A stretch of DNA of 64,000 nucleotides from Viscum album (taxonomy: Eukaryota; Streptophyta; Magnoliopsida; Santalales; Viscaceae), in contig OY728133.1 in assembly GCA_963277665.1 (NCBI GenBank), forward strand, positions 385,901,962 through 385,965,961, read 5' to 3'. The notes under the pieces are model-generated. The model saw only the letters and a list, made by a program, of their open reading frames with translations, ran no database searches and was not told the origin of the DNA. Below are positions 49,091-63,204 of this stretch, one piece after another. The position numbers and the translations under genes were made by a program. Position 1 is the first letter of the stretch, and each line of letters starts with the position of its first letter.

Positions 49091-50673
49091 AGGGGTGAGG
49101 GGCACCTTTGGAAAAGCTAGAAATATTAATTTATAATAAATTCATATTCGGTTTCTAAAGGCTCCAAAGTTGACTATTCAAAGGATGAGGTGGGGATAGG
49201 TCGAAAACAACTCATCCAATAGAATTTAGACAGGTTTGGGTACTTATATTAACCTTATCTTTAAGTATTAACTCTAAGTTAATTAGTTTCACTTTTACAA
49301 TGTCTCTTTGTATTTTTATATAATATGGTTAATAAACTTACTATATACATCCAAGCGACCCCCAAGTGGTCCATTAATGAGGAACCTATAATAATATAAG
49401 TCTCTTGGCCGATCCTTAGATTTTTAGGAATTTAATATCAATTAATAATATAATATTTGTTTTAAGAACTCTTTTATGTCAATTTTGACACTATTCAATA
49501 GTTGATTTTTTTGAAACTCCTAACAGATTGATTACTTCTAACAAAGTCAATTAAATCAATCCTAATATATCATATTATCATAGAAAATTAGTTTAATTCA
49601 TTAAAAGTTTCATATTATATTTATTTGGGTATTTATAATATCAATTATTTTAATTTTTCACTATTATAGTAATTACTGCATCATCATTGTGTCATAAATA
49701 AAATAAATTATTCAATGTCTAAAAATTATAAATAAAATATCATTATGTAGGAAATCGTTTTATCTTTATAATGAATATTTATAATCTAAAATCCAACATA
49801 TATAACCCTATGTAAAAATTGTTGTTCTAAAAGATATATGCTTGTGTCATTTTTATTTTTATTTTGACTTTATTAATATAATGTGTCATTATCACTTACA
49901 AGTGGATCCATGGGGTCCCAAAATAGACCCAAAGATGCCCATGGTCGACCATGTATCAACCAATAGGGTTAAGACACGTTTTAGGGTAATTTAGTATTAT
50001 TATAATATTATTTTTTAACCCTTATTTACCGGATTTACCCTTAGCCATGGTAAATAAAATATTTACCGCAGTAATTATTCAAAATGTCTAAAAATAAAAG
50101 TTACCTATTTACACAATTTGAACATCCTGATTCCAAATATGGAATCCATTTTCCTAAATTCAAAACACAGAAGTGGCAGAAATTAATTTAAAATTAATTC
50201 CCGCTGTCAAAACAAAAAGCGTGTTTTTAAGAGATAATAACTATCAAAAGATTGACACTTGTTTATGTTCGGTTTAATTGTATAATTATGTCCAATGACC
50301 AACATTATATTAAATGGTAAAAATATATTCTAAATATACTTTAAAACCACTCAAATTCACAATTTATCACTATTAATTATTTTGATTAAAAAAGTTGTTT
50401 TTAATTAAAATTTAGTAATTTTCACTATTCATCAAAATATGAAAGTTATCCGAAAAGTACCAAAATTTCACCTTAGGCTAAATTCGATATTCCGAGTCCA
50501 AAAATGAAGTCCATTTTCAAATATAAAATATATATAATTTCAAAAATTAGGTATTACTATTCACAACGGCTAGTTTAATTAGTTGTGGTGTGTGTTAGAA
50601 CTCGAGGTTGCGTACAACACACGCTATCGCATTATTCGAAGGGAAACGTACCGTAGAAGCTCGGGGTGTTACA

Positions 50674-50678
50674 ATGAG
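50674..50678. other. Target-site duplication of E, right copy
   Basis: ATGAG, identical to 38115-38119. Confidence 0.95.
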
Positions 50679-53600
50679 GATGATATGTCCAGTAATAAGG
50701 ATTCAGTATAGGGACCTATGTTGTAGTTGGTTATTCGTAGTGTTTTTCTATCTTTACCACCGCATGTTGAGTAGGAAGTTGTCTAGTAGTTCTAGTAGAG
50801 GATGTGAACAAGGTACAAACACTCCATGAGTTCTAGAGACAATGACCTCTCATGTTATGGGGTTATCCAAACACCTAGTAAGTAAAGGACTGGATTGAAA
50901 ATATTGTGTGTGTCTTCCACCAAGTTTGGACAACTTATAATATGATTTTCGTCCTAGTGGTGACTATTCTACATTTCTATATTTGGTGATGGTGGAGTTA
51001 GGTTACTCAAATAAATGATGAGGTGAACCACTCTTGGACTAAGGTCAAGTGTATATTTAGAGAATAATTTTACCTAGTGATGTTGTAAGAAGTTAACATC
51101 TAGGATCTTTTGGGACTCTAGTAGGGTAGTATTTTAGTGGAAAAGTATGAATCGAGGTTCACTAATCACTTAAGATACTCAACGACTATGGTTTGAGATT
51201 TTTACTTTGAATCGTGAACCTTAGAGTGTGGTCTGAACCAATATATACAGTTTATAGTATTATCCATTTTAATTCCGACTTATGTTAGGTTTATTGAGTT
51301 GGCCTTCGTATTGGATATATTCTTGTTAGTCTAGTCGCAAAATGTTTTTACCGGTAGTGGGAAATGTAGAGTTGAGAATTCTAAAACTAGCATAAGTCAA
51401 ACTTAGGGTTTCAAGAATTCAAGGAATCTCTAGAGACAATATTAGGATATATATTATCTTGTTTACAGCTCTCAATATGGTTCTAATAAGCCAAGGGAGA
51501 GGTTTTGTTGCTCCAGTGATGGGTGAGGACATCTCATGAGGGATTTTCCAACCCATTGAGTAGCTAATTGGAAGATTTTTGATGGATTTTCTAGGAAAAT
51601 AAAATGTCTATAGTAGGTATTTTTTGTTGGGAAAAGTATTTGGAAGATAATTTGGAAGAAAATTGGGATGTGGTCGATAATTTTTCATATTCCCACTCCC
51701 CCCAAGTAGTACACTCTAGGATCAGGGAGGTGGTGGTCAGGGACGTAGGCATCTGCAGTTACTGGAGGTTTATGACCTCGAGGCTTCAAGGATGATTTTT
51801 GGTATGATCTATGTCCTCTATAGATTAGATAAAATATTGATACATATAGTTATAGTCCATTTGTTCCTTTTTCATATCACTTTTTTGATATATAGTGATA
51901 CTAGTTGATCCTTTTTATCAACCCTAGAATTTGAAGACTCTTACTGAAGGAGATTCAATGATAACACACTTCCTTCAGTAGTGTGACCTAACACACAGAG
52001 TAAAGAGATTCTTATGGAATATTTTTATTGAAATGGACAGACCTTATGATTCAATATTAGGTATGTAATTTCTATCCACAGTTCGTACATTGATCGATAA
52101 CTTTTAGAGGAGGATATGGTGTATCTTATTTGAAAGTATGAGGATTTATTTCATCAGTGGGAAGGAAACCAAGATGGATTAAGATGTGTTATTAAACTTA
52201 AGGATAAATCAAATTGCTCATCAGTTGAACAATATCACCCTTTGAGATGTATATTTGACATGATTTTGGATTTTTATATTGCTGGTGGAGTATATATACA
52301 TCTTCCGTGAGGATATATCTATCTTACCACCAAAATAAGAGATCAGATTCTATGGAAACCTTCACATAGGGACAATCTCAAAAATAGTGATAACAAATCA
52401 TATGGATTTCATAGAGCATAATGAGATGATTGTAATGTTACTGGAGTTGTAGACGAATGTATTTTTTAACCATAGTGTTTCCTCTTCGGAAGCCCAAATT
52501 ATGTTTTCCAATATGGTGGATGGGAGACTAAGGTTATGTGTGGATTACCGTCACTTTAACATAGTGAACATCAAGAACAAGTACATAACACTGAAGATTA
52601 ATGACTACTTTGACCATCTAAAAGGGGTGTGGTTGTTCTAGAATATTGACGTTGGGTCAGGATATTACTAGCATTAATTTTGATACAAGGATATACCAAA
52701 GACAACATTCCAATGTTGTGGTCATTATTATGAGTACATGGTTATTCCTTTCGGCATGATGAACTCCCCAACTTGTGAATTGAATATTTCAACCCTTGTT
52801 GGACCGATTCATATTATTGTTGTTGAAAAAATCGTAGTGTACATAGGGTTCTAGGAGAATAATATGAGAACCCTGACGATGATATGATACATACTACAGG
52901 AGAACAATTTTTCATGAAGCTCTTGAAGTGACAGTTCTATATTCGAGAGGTGCACATCCAGCGACATGTCAAATCAAATGAGGGAGTAACATTGGACCCA
53001 AATATTGTTGAGGAAGTGTTATCTTGGAAACCACACAAGACTGTGACTGAGGTGCATATCTTCCTTGGGTTGGTAGTATACTATCATAGATTCATTCCTA
53101 ATTTCTCTTGGATACCAACACCCTTAAATTATTTTACATGAAAGAGGTGGAATATATGTGTTCCTAAAAGTTTCATTAGGATTTTAAGGAGTTTTGGAAA
53201 AGGTTGATGAATTCCCCATCCAAATTCTTCCATAAGATGTTGTTTCATATGTGGTGTTCCACAATGTCTGTAAAAATAGGTTTGAATGTTTTGTAATGTT
53301 GTGGTGGGAATTGTTTTTATATGGGTCACAAAATTTGAGACCCCATAAGATGAACTATGAAACCTATGACCTAGAGCTTGTAGTGTTGTTCTTGGTCCAA
53401 AATATGTGGTCATAAAATCTTATGGATGAGAATTATATAATCTATTTTAGCTATAATAATACTATAGAAATATTCTCTCAAAATGATCTTAACTTCAAGA
53501 AAAGGTGATGACTAGTTGGACTCATTACTCTTTCCTAAAGTGGATGATGGTGGTTCATATTAACTCCTCTCAATGGTTATTAGCCCCTTAAATATATAGA

Positions 53601-55040
53601 TTTTTATATTTGATTTACATAGATAAATAAATTATGAGACATTATATATATTCAAATATCCAACGGAAGTTCTCCTGATGTATTTTCTATAGATATGGAG
53701 AACTCCATCCTTTTCTAATGGAAGACCAAGGTATAAGTGATGTAGTGGTAGGAGTTTCTTAAGGGAGTTTCATATTCCCCCTTTATTAGTATATATAAGT
53801 GTTATAAATTTGTACTAGGACCTAAATTGTTATTTTTGGTAACCTAGAATGAAGAAGTGTGTAGTTGATCTTCTCTCCCTTGTTATCTAGTGAAGTATGG
53901 GCACTAGGATCCTATGGGTTTGGCTCAACCCCTTGAGGTACTGGGTGGAAATAGGTGTTATATCCATAGAATTCATTTTATGACTTCCATAATCAACTAT
54001 AGGTGATGATATGATATGGTTAATTGTTGACTGACTAACCAAGTAATCCCACATTATATCCATTGGAGGCTCATCATCAATAATGATCTTAAGATACGTT
54101 TATGTGAATGAGATTTTCCAACGTCACCAAGTTACCTTGATTATTGTTTCACACAATAATGATTACTTCAAAAAACAATTATGGATATAATTTCATGATG
54201 GATTCAAGATACAAGTATGGATGAGTATAGTGTTTCACTCTTAGACATATGGCTATACTATGTGGACCAATCATTTTCTAGAGGATATTCTTCGAGCATT
54301 CATGTTGCGCCACAAACATATTTGAGATTATCACCGACCATTAGTTGAGTTTCGGTATAAAAAAATTCAACACTCCAGTATTTATATAGAACCATTAAAC
54401 ACCGTTTATGAAAGACCCAACAAGTCACTACTGTGATGAAATGACCACGAGGAGTCATCACTCATAGGCCCAGATTTTTTATGGGAGATGACAATGAAGT
54501 TAAAGATCATCCTATAGTATATGAAGACTATAAAGATCCAACATACATCTTACATGGACCAATGATAGATTCCTTCGGAGTTTGATGAGGGATACCATGT
54601 GTTCATAATCTTATCACCTCAGTGAGGAGTGAAAATATTTGGATAGGCTGGATAATTATCTCTAATATTCATTAACTCTTTCTATATAATATGTTGGATC
54701 AGAAAAGTGGTATACCACATAGCCATGCTACTGCAGTTGAACCATGTATATGATGTCTCCCATGTTTCATAATAGAGGAGTTATGTGTTTTACCCATCAC
54801 ATTATATCAGCTAGGGAAAGATGGGCATAAATTAAGGACATATCTTCATAGAGTACCTCATAGAGTTTAGAGATTGTTATGAGAATATCCTTTATGGGTG
54901 ATATATTCAATTGGTGTCTATCTTGTGGCATCCTGAGAATCTTTAGAAGGGTAAATGAAAGTAGTAAAACCTTATGCGAGATCAATACTCTCATATTTTT
55001 GAGTAGTCCTTTTTTCTTTCCAAGAAGAAAATACAAGAGG
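50679..55040 (+). pseudogene. Element D: gag-pol relic
   Basis: Plus-strand relic with gypsy motifs in order. The stretch 50679-51800 should hold gag but is barely readable. About 51840-51890 suggests the SGATHSFVS protease region. 52500-52860 is reverse transcriptase (MVDGRLRLCVDYR, IKNKY, IDVGSGYY, DIPKTTF, VIPFGMMNSPT). 52950-53141 is the linker (SNEGVTLDPN, VLSWKPHKTVTEV, YYHRFIPNFS). About 53341-53400 is RNase H (NYETYDLELVVL). About 54010 gives IWLIVD.LTK, 54228-54300 the HPQTDG..E block, and 54720-54790 the DVSHVS-type entry to the C-terminal domain. Numerous stops and frameshifts; not functional. Confidence 0.8.
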
Positions 55041-55049
55041 TGGGGAAAA
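55035..55049 (+). other. Element D: polypurine tract
   Basis: AAGAGGTGGGGAAAA directly before the 3' LTR start. Confidence 0.75.
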
Positions 55050-57770
55050 TGTAAGGACACTATTTTTTCATTGTGACACATTAGATTATATTAAAGAATA
55101 TTTTTTATCTAGGAAATGATTCATCGTGATATTTCAGCAATCACGAATACTCGGTGTTGATATTATAAAAATATTAAAAATATTATATCAAACAAGAATA
55201 GTTTTCTCAAATTAATAGAATAAGGAATATCTAATGGAGAATATGAGGTTTTGATTAAATATAGAATGTGGGTTTTACCCAAGTACTAACATAACCATTC
55301 TATTAGATTATATTTTTATGAGTGGCCATGAGCGTATTAGTAAATAAATAAATAAATAAATAAATTATTAATTGTCCATACATAACTCACTCCTCTATAT
55401 AATCATAGTTATGAAAAAACCATAGGGTTATCTGCATAACCAAATGGATTTTATAGAAGCCATTATATAAGAGCCTTTATAAATTATGAGGTCAAGGATT
55501 GGTGACCAGTGTGCTGATGATTTCTTATTCAAAAAAAATAGTTCCTGGATATCACTAATGACATCAATGTGAGGTTGTTCTTTGTGAGAAATTGAATCAA
55601 TCTTGAGTTATGACAATGTTTTATTTAATCCTTTTTTTCATTATACCATATTAAACACGATTCAATATTTCTATCAAATTGGTCCACAACTCGATCAATG
55701 ATTTTGGGGTATTATTTTTCCTTTCTATAATTAGAAATAGATAGTTGTTTGATCATATTTGATTATTAAAAAAATTATCCATCCATCCATCAGCAGATTG
55801 TGACTAATCCAAATAATGTCTTAGGTTCATTCCCCATATTTTTTTGTTAATTTTCCTACCGTGTTCTTTTTTTTCATGATTTGTGTTTCATATAGCCATT
55901 AATTCGATAAATACATCAAAATTGATAATTATGGTATCATTATTAAGAACAATAGATCATTTTTGTGAGTTTATGTATAGGTTCAAAAGAACAAATGTGT
56001 AATGAAGCAGTGTTATAGAATATCAAACATGGATCAAATACTGGATTGAGGGGTTTTATCTACGACGTCATGATATGATGGTGTTGCATAATAGAGAGAA
56101 TTGAAAAATTGATTTGGTGGATAGAATCCATTGATCAATTACAAATCGACTTCAGTCAACACTATATCCGAGTTCAACAATTTATTCCATAGTTGGATCA
56201 AAAGAGGATATGGCATGGGTGTAAATACATAGAATGTATGGATATTTTTGAAAATTAAAACATACAATGCATAGAATTTAGAATAACACATTCCATCTAC
56301 TCCCATCATCAGAGGTTATTATTTATGCTTGAAATATAATATTACACATTGTGTAGACCAACCACAAACTATGTGACCTAGTGTTGGTGGATAAGCATGT
56401 ACAATAAGGGTACATGGGCACTTACATGACTAGGTGCATGGGAAAGTCTAGTTACATGACCATAGAAATAGACATAGTACCCAAACACATCTAGGTACAT
56501 GCAAACATACCAGTTCACAGGCCCGACCATAGTACAAGGGAACATTACTAGAGTATATGAGCATTGATATAGTATATAATAATGATCTAAGTGTACACGG
56601 GAATAGGATTTATGACTTGGGTTGACAAGATCTAGCCAAGACATGTCATGTCCTCCTGGTAAACTCCATGTACTTCTCGATGGGTAGTTTGAGGACCTCA
56701 TTCTCTTTAGTCTAAATAATTTTTAGTAGTGTGGGCTCCCTTTTCTCCATCCCATATGACGATATTGTGAGTTATTCTATTCTAAGAATAGGATGAGTGA
56801 TAGCCTTTATATATTAGTCTTAGATAGACTTATATAACCCTATTTGTAGCCCGAGTTGTGATCCTATATCATTATTCCCTATTTTTAGTCAACTATCCCA
56901 TTATCAACTATTAGGGCATGTGATCCCCATATTAGTTGGTTAATCCATGTATGGTTATGTATCACCCACAATCCCAATGTTTTATAACATATTTATGTAT
57001 TCATAACTTCTTAAATCTAGTATGTACTTATTTATGGAGAGGCCTAGTCGGTGTGACCTCTCGGTTGAGAACCATCAATGGTATAAGAAATGAGGAGTGA
57101 GTATTCCTAGAAAAGTTTTACCTTAATTATTCAAGAGGAATCTAAGGATGGTAGTATGGTCATGACCTTACTTTGGGATATAGTGTCTATCTTTATTATA
57201 TCTAGGATTTTAATGTTTTTCTTACTTATGAACTAACTCTCAATTGATGCGTTGTGTTTAGTGATATTTTGGTGTCCTACTAGGTATGTTATAATCACCC
57301 ATGGATCAACGTTTCACAGATTTATCATGTTTTATGTATATGATTGGACTTTTAATGGATTCCTTGGTGGACTAGGTACAATGGAAATATATTTCAGTTG
57401 GAAAAACAGTTACTAGTACCAGGTGTTACATTTGAGAAAAATCCCCTCCTTTCTAGTAGGTTTGACACTTTTAATATAATTTTTGATCTTTTATTTAGCT
57501 ATTTTTGATTTCTCATGCTTTTATTGTACATTGATGTATGATATAGTTGTATGAATGCAATTTTTTATTGTTTGTATCTTACCTTTCAATATTGTTCTGT
57601 CGTTTGGAGATGTGTATGTCCTATCTAGGTACCATACGCTAAGGAATACCATGTTTTTGATATGATTAATAAACAATTATTGGCATTCCATGAACTATTT
57701 TAGGTGGTCTTGGGTTGTCACATTCAGCTTTCCACCGACCAAGTGGGCCCCGATGGGTCAGATCGTGACA
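55050..57770 (+). repeat. Element D: right LTR (3' LTR)
   Basis: 2721 bp, TGTAAGGACAC...GATCGTGACA. It is collinear with the left D LTR but lacks the 375-bp insertion. It contains a (TAAA)n run at 55341-55365 and decayed CATGACC-type repeats near 56420-56540. Confidence 0.75.
55341..55365. repeat. (TAAA)n microsatellite
   Basis: Six TAAA units inside the right D LTR; not present in the left copy. Confidence 0.9.
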
Positions 57771-60700
57771 AATAAATCTGATTTCTGATAAAGGATTAAA
57801 ACCCATCTATGTTTAGTAATATCAACTATGACCATTAATTTATCCATATTTGGTAGCATCTTTCAAATATTATTTTAATTTACATGGTTATTTATTATCT
57901 ATCTAAAGGATATTAAAAAATCACTTACTAGAGGTAACCCAATTTGTTTTATACTTTTCATGGAATTACACTTTAAGAATTAATTTTTCGTAACATTTTT
58001 TAGGAATCTATTTTATAATGTAGATTCAATCACACATATATTTATTGTTCTCAAATATAATAGAACTTAAACAATAACTTATGTATTTTGATTTTATAGT
58101 CTATTATTATGATGAAGGAATAAAGAAGATGAGAAGAATAAAAATAAGGGCAAGAAAATTAAGACCTTCATTTGATAGGGGAGTGGAATTTTAAACTCAA
58201 TATATCATATACCTTCCCAAAATTTTTATATAGTTTTTCTATTTAAGGGTAATTTCATGCCACACTTATATTTATTAATATTTTATTAATATATGATACA
58301 ATAGTTTCATAATAATACCATCATCTTTTTTAGTATCATTTTTGATAATAATGAATGATTAGAGTAAGTGAATTATTATTCACAATAATAATAAGGGTAT
58401 TTATTTTATGAATCACTATTAGGGAGGATTTATTGATTTATATATATGAAATTAATTATAAATTTTTATGCTTTGATTTTAGGAATTTCTTTTTCATTGA
58501 TTTTTTATTATTATTCATGCCATGAGTGATTTTTTAATATTATGTTTTATTTTCCTAAGAGGCATTCTGAACAATTTTTTTTATATTCCTATAGTGTATT
58601 TCTTGGTAGATACTTTTGGCACATAGAATACTAGAATATTCATTGATAAATTTCCAAATAAATAAAAAGAAAAATGTCACATAAAGATAATTAGGGAATT
58701 TTTTATTTTATCCCATTATACCTTAGAGACCTAGCATTACAATTGATATTTAATTTAATACCATAAACTAAATGAGTGATCTTAATTGGGAATCCTCTTT
58801 AAAATTTTATTTATTCTTCCAACCCTAATTTTTTTTGGTTTCATGATTCATATTAGAATTTTTTTTGGGGAATAGGTTGATTAATGAAGTGAAGGGGAAG
58901 ATAAGAATGGAAACATGAACATGTTAGGTGTTATCATTAGTAGTGGGGAAAATTATTATAAATTTCATTTCATTAGGATTTATTTTATAAAAGTAATTTT
59001 TTTTATTAAATTGATTTATAAATGAATTATTATTGAAAAGTGGGTGAATATTTCATTGAAATTTCTGTTATGATTTTTGATCCTATCATATGTGTATAGA
59101 GGAGTTTTTGGGAGGAATCATTTTTAAAGCATATTTTTAAAGACGCGGGTTTTTATTGATCTTTTTATTATTTTTCATTTATTATAATTTATAGTTTATC
59201 ATATAATTTGAGCCCTATTATTTTAACATAAATTACATAACACCCATCATGGAATGAATCATTATACCCTTTAATGAAATATCTCATGATAAATGTTGGT
59301 TTTTTACGTACAAGGTGGGAATATAGATGGTTTATAAGAATATGGATAGGAGTTATATACATAAGGATAGGGAATAGCTCTAGTAAATGTGCCTTGAGTG
59401 GTGATACAAATTTTTTCTATTAAGGTAGATGAAAATTTTCATACATAATAATAATATATTGAAAGATGTTAACGTATATTAAGAAATATATCGTCATTTT
59501 AATAGAAAAATTAAAATTCATGGTTGATTGTTTTTCTTCAAAAGTGAGGAGTTTAAGTGATATATCCTATGTTATGGATGAAATTTATTCATTATATAAA
59601 ATTATTTTATTTGTTCAACTAAGTTGTTTAATACATGGATTGATATGTTTCTTTTATAATGATGAAGAGGTTTTATTCTCAAGGAAGAATAATTTTTTAT
59701 GTGTGGGGGGATTTAATAACCAATTTTATGCATTTATTTTTTAATATATGTTATTATTTTAAAAGTGTTTTTTAACTATCCTTTATTAATTATAATATTT
59801 TAATGTATTGAATTACATTAATTTTCAATTGAGTGAAATTTGGAATAATTTTGAAGGAATAAATCAGTCCTATATTCGATTAAATAAAATGGAACCCTAC
59901 CAATGTAGAATTAAACCTATGGAATGGTCTATGTAAGATGAAACACATGGGTGTGTAATTTCATCATATAATTATGCATGGCTAATGGGTTGTATTATAA
60001 TGAATGAAGTTAATTACTATAGATTAATTAAGTGAAAACACATTTTTTACTTGTGTATATATAATTAATTGATGAAGGGAGCCTCATGTCTGATGAAACT
60101 GAATACAGTCATTCCAATGTGCGATAAATTCAACTACTGTGCAAGTTATGTGATATTAAATCAAATTTTCTGAGCGATTAGCTCTAAAGCCATATGGGAG
60201 AACTTCTGTTCATCTATGCCTGAATGAAACTCACGAAGATAGTATTCATGGTAAATTTCAATAATCAATTATGGAGTGAAACATCTACGTATTATGTGGT
60301 GGTATCATTGAGTTTAACCCAATTATGTGACTGAAACTTGAAAAAATAGGTGAAACAGTCATGGAAGGTAATGCCAAGGATCTTAGGAAGAATATAAACC
60401 AAAAATGTTAAGTATTTTTTCATGAAACAAGGTCTAGTAATGGTGGGATAAAGAGAAAAAGAAAATAGTATATGAAATTTCTATAGTGAAATGAGAAATA
60501 TGTTATTGAAATTTTGAGATATATTTAATAAGAATATATGTCATGGTTTTCAAGTGTTTTTAACATGATAATATGGGAAACTGATTGAAGATTCCATAAG
60601 ATATCATATATATTTCATGGTGTGATGATAAATTTTTTTGAATGTGAATCTATTCTTGATGATATATTTTTTATTCCATGGTCGAATTAAAAAGGGTGTT

Positions 60701-62970
60701 CTTAGGAAAATATTTTAGGTCAAATCATATTTTCCATATGCATTTAAAATACCCACTGTTGGCACCCATAATTATGCTAAAATAACATTACCATAAAAGA
60801 TTTGATATGTGTGATTCTTGTTGAAAAAATAATGATATATTCCTAATGAAGGATATTTTTTGGCTTAATTTATTAATTTTTCCATATTATCTCACTTATT
60901 TTACTCAATTTTTTAGATAATTATTCTAGGTTTTTATATATTCCCTTAGCTAAAAAATTGGCCAGCCATGATAACCAGCTAGCTAGATCCATCATGGAAC
61001 ATATGAGAGTACCCTCAACCACTCCCATGAGATAAGACAACTTTTCAACCCAACATATTAAATTAAGGATATTATCGTTCTTGTTGAGCATTCATGGCAT
61101 GTGTAGGTGGTACCTAAGCTGGTCATGCAATGGCATGGAGTGGCCAGTGAGGGTGTGGGTACAGTGTGTCAGGTGACAAACCCCAGTTTTAGATCGAACA
61201 TGAAGAGTACATAGAGATAATTATTATGTTTCATGAATCCATCTATAATTATGTTGTGGTACTTCCTCACATATGTTACTATTCATGTTATTAAAAAATA
61301 TGGACATAATCTCAGCTATCCGATCACATAAACCTCAGCTATGTGATCTGTCTTCGAAGTTGTCTTCAACCTATGATCATCATCCACTCTCCCTGATATC
61401 ACTAGCTCAAAGAAATGAGACCCCTGAAGTCAAACCCATCACTCACTATTTACATGACTAGCCATCTCTAATGATCACTCCTGAGATAGAAGAATCATCC
61501 TCCACAATACAAATCCATGTATTTGACTTTGTTTCATGTGAATGTTGTTACCAAGAAGAACAGAATCCATCGAATGATTCTGATAATGAAATATCATGAT
61601 GAAATTGCATGATATATAATGTAACACATGAAAAATGGGTACAATAATTGATAAATCATGGGATCATTGGAATATTTATTGATACATTCCAATAATCATA
61701 TATGAAAACGCATGAACACCATGTGATATCACATGAAGCACTCACGTATTTCATTATGGTTAATAAAATCATGTATCCTCAACCATGATCACTGATCCAT
61801 CATGTATTAAAAATGTCTATTGACTTCATCCTTTGTCCAAAAAATGGATTAATATGTGAGATCTTGAGACACCATTTCATTTTCTGATGGATTGGATACC
61901 ACTAAGGGATGATCAACCAACCCGTCATGTGATCAAATTAATCGAATCATCAAAACTACATTAATTATTCATGATAAGTATTGTGAATATCATGATCAAT
62001 GCAATTATAATCATTAAAAACATTTTGAAATAACATGGTTCATGTGAAAAACATTTCTTTGAGTATTTCTTGTCAGTTTTCCAGGAACTTTGTCGCAAGA
62101 AGGAAAGACAAGCTGGAATTGATCCTCTATATGAAAATTATAATGCGATCATGATAATAAATCATGATAATTATTAAGGTTAATGCAATCAAATGTTGGT
62201 GATCATGGAAGACATACTAAAACCAGACACATTCTCATGAAAAATAATTTATCATTACTTCACAATAACTCTCTTTCATTTGGTTATATAGTGGACACCA
62301 TTGCCTCAATATAGTGCACACTATGCCTTGACCCAGAAAAGTGGCCGAATATTTGGCTGAAGTTTTCCTATATAAATCCATAACCTCCTCGAAAAAGTGG
62401 TAAAATATGAAAGGGATATATTGAAAAAGTGTTTCACAGTAGAAGAGTAAATGAGAAGAGTGAATTTTTTCCTTCTGGGAACATCTATAAGTAATTTCGA
62501 GACTCTCATTTTGATAACCCTTCACAAGTTTCCATCATGAGACCCCATCACATGGTCCCCTTAAGATCATGTGATTTCATGATAAAATAAAGATCATGTG
62601 ATCCAAATGTTATGAGATGCATGCATGTGGCTTGAACATACACCCTCCTTATTATGTGATATTTATATAAAAATATCTCAGTCTTTCTATGACTTCATGT
62701 TACCTTGAACATTTCTTCCTTGATATGTAATTCCCTCACAAAATCTAGGCCATGAAATGTTAATGTCCATGTAAATTCAGTCCCTCTTCTATGAAAATCC
62801 AAGGAGGCATGGCCTTGATATATCCCTTAGCCATGCACTCCCACTTTCATGCTAACCATTTCCCATGAGAATGAATTTATGTGAAAGAAATATGTGATTG
62901 TGTTAATCCTCAATATTCTGATGGCACCATCTTGTGACAACACTTATGGATGTATTCATGGATCTTGTGA
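57771..62970. other. Unassigned AT-rich sequence right of D
   Basis: No gene, LTR edge or retroelement domain recognised on either strand. Open stretches such as 59466-59744 (plus, 92 codons, hydrophobic, very AT-rich) and 61273-61461 (plus, 62 codons) have no motif and no codon pattern that would set them apart from chance. From about 61000 on the words CATG and ATCATG become common. It may be the continuation of the OTA-type fragment left of D, or older decayed repeats. Confidence 0.4.
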
Positions 62971-62976
62971 AGCACC

Positions 62977-63165
62977 TTGGACATGTCATCCTTGTCATGT
63001 AGAATTTCCCTGGACATGTCAACTTCAAACATGGAAATATACGTATTAAAATTCCAATTTGATCATGTAAAGCCCCATGGACATTTCTTATTTGATCATG
63101 TGAATCACCTACACATGTCTTGGAGACACCCTGGACATGTTAGGCAGACACCCTTGGATATGTCA
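62977..63165 (+). repeat. Degenerate GGACATGTC repeats
   Basis: GGACATGTC or a close variant occurs at 62979, 63012, 63079, 63111, 63133 and 63156, usually preceded by CCTT or CCCT, with spacings of about 22-67 bp. The array leaves a 75-codon open frame (62977-63204) that I read as a by-product of the repeat. Confidence 0.6.
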
Positions 63166-63204
63166 ACCATTATTTTTAGGCATAATTTGACATATTCCAG
63201 GTAA

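Larger units (their letters stand above)
38120..50673 (-). mobile_element. Element E: near-intact chromovirus-type Ty3/gypsy retrotransposon
   Basis: A 12,554-bp minus-strand element with every structural part: LTRs with TG...CA ends (38120-41890 and 46904-50673), ATGAG duplication, methionine-tRNA primer site, polypurine tract, and a gag-pol frame of 1488 codons (46402-41939, stop 41938-41936) with no frameshift and two internal nonsense codons (44761-44759 and 42262-42260). Domain order is gag, protease, reverse transcriptase, RNase H, integrase, chromodomain, as in plant chromoviruses of the Tekay/Del kind. It inserted in the internal region of D. LTR identity is about 99% by eye, so the insertion is young. 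As it stands it cannot make a complete pol product, but could be moved by enzymes of intact relatives. Confidence 0.97.
46904..50673 (-). repeat. Element E: right LTR (5' LTR)
   Basis: 3770 bp, the promoter-side LTR for the gag-pol transcript. It carries the same internal parts as the left copy: conserved block 47505-47552, palindromic units at 48499-48565 and 48686-48757, and TATA box at 49081-49090. Confidence 0.97.
34611..57770 (+). mobile_element. Element D: eroded Ty3/gypsy retrotransposon, split by E
   Basis: Plus-strand element: LTR 34611-37748, primer site 37752-37763, internal region 37764-38119 and 50679-55049, LTR 55050-57770. Removing E gives an internal region of about 4.7 kb carrying a gag-pol relic that ends in a chromovirus-like C-terminal block. 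Five-base flanks are GATTA (34606-34610) and AATAA (57771-57775), three of five identical, so the target duplication is doubtful. The LTR pair is strongly diverged, so D is old compared with E. Confidence 0.75.

Noticed and set aside
61140..61470. Possible host exon with 62-codon frame and less AT-rich composition
   Set aside because: No recognisable protein family, splice pattern or continuation in either direction.
62235..62525. 96-codon minus-strand open frame
   Set aside because: No motif, an overlapping frame on the same strand, and no supporting context. Treated as chance.
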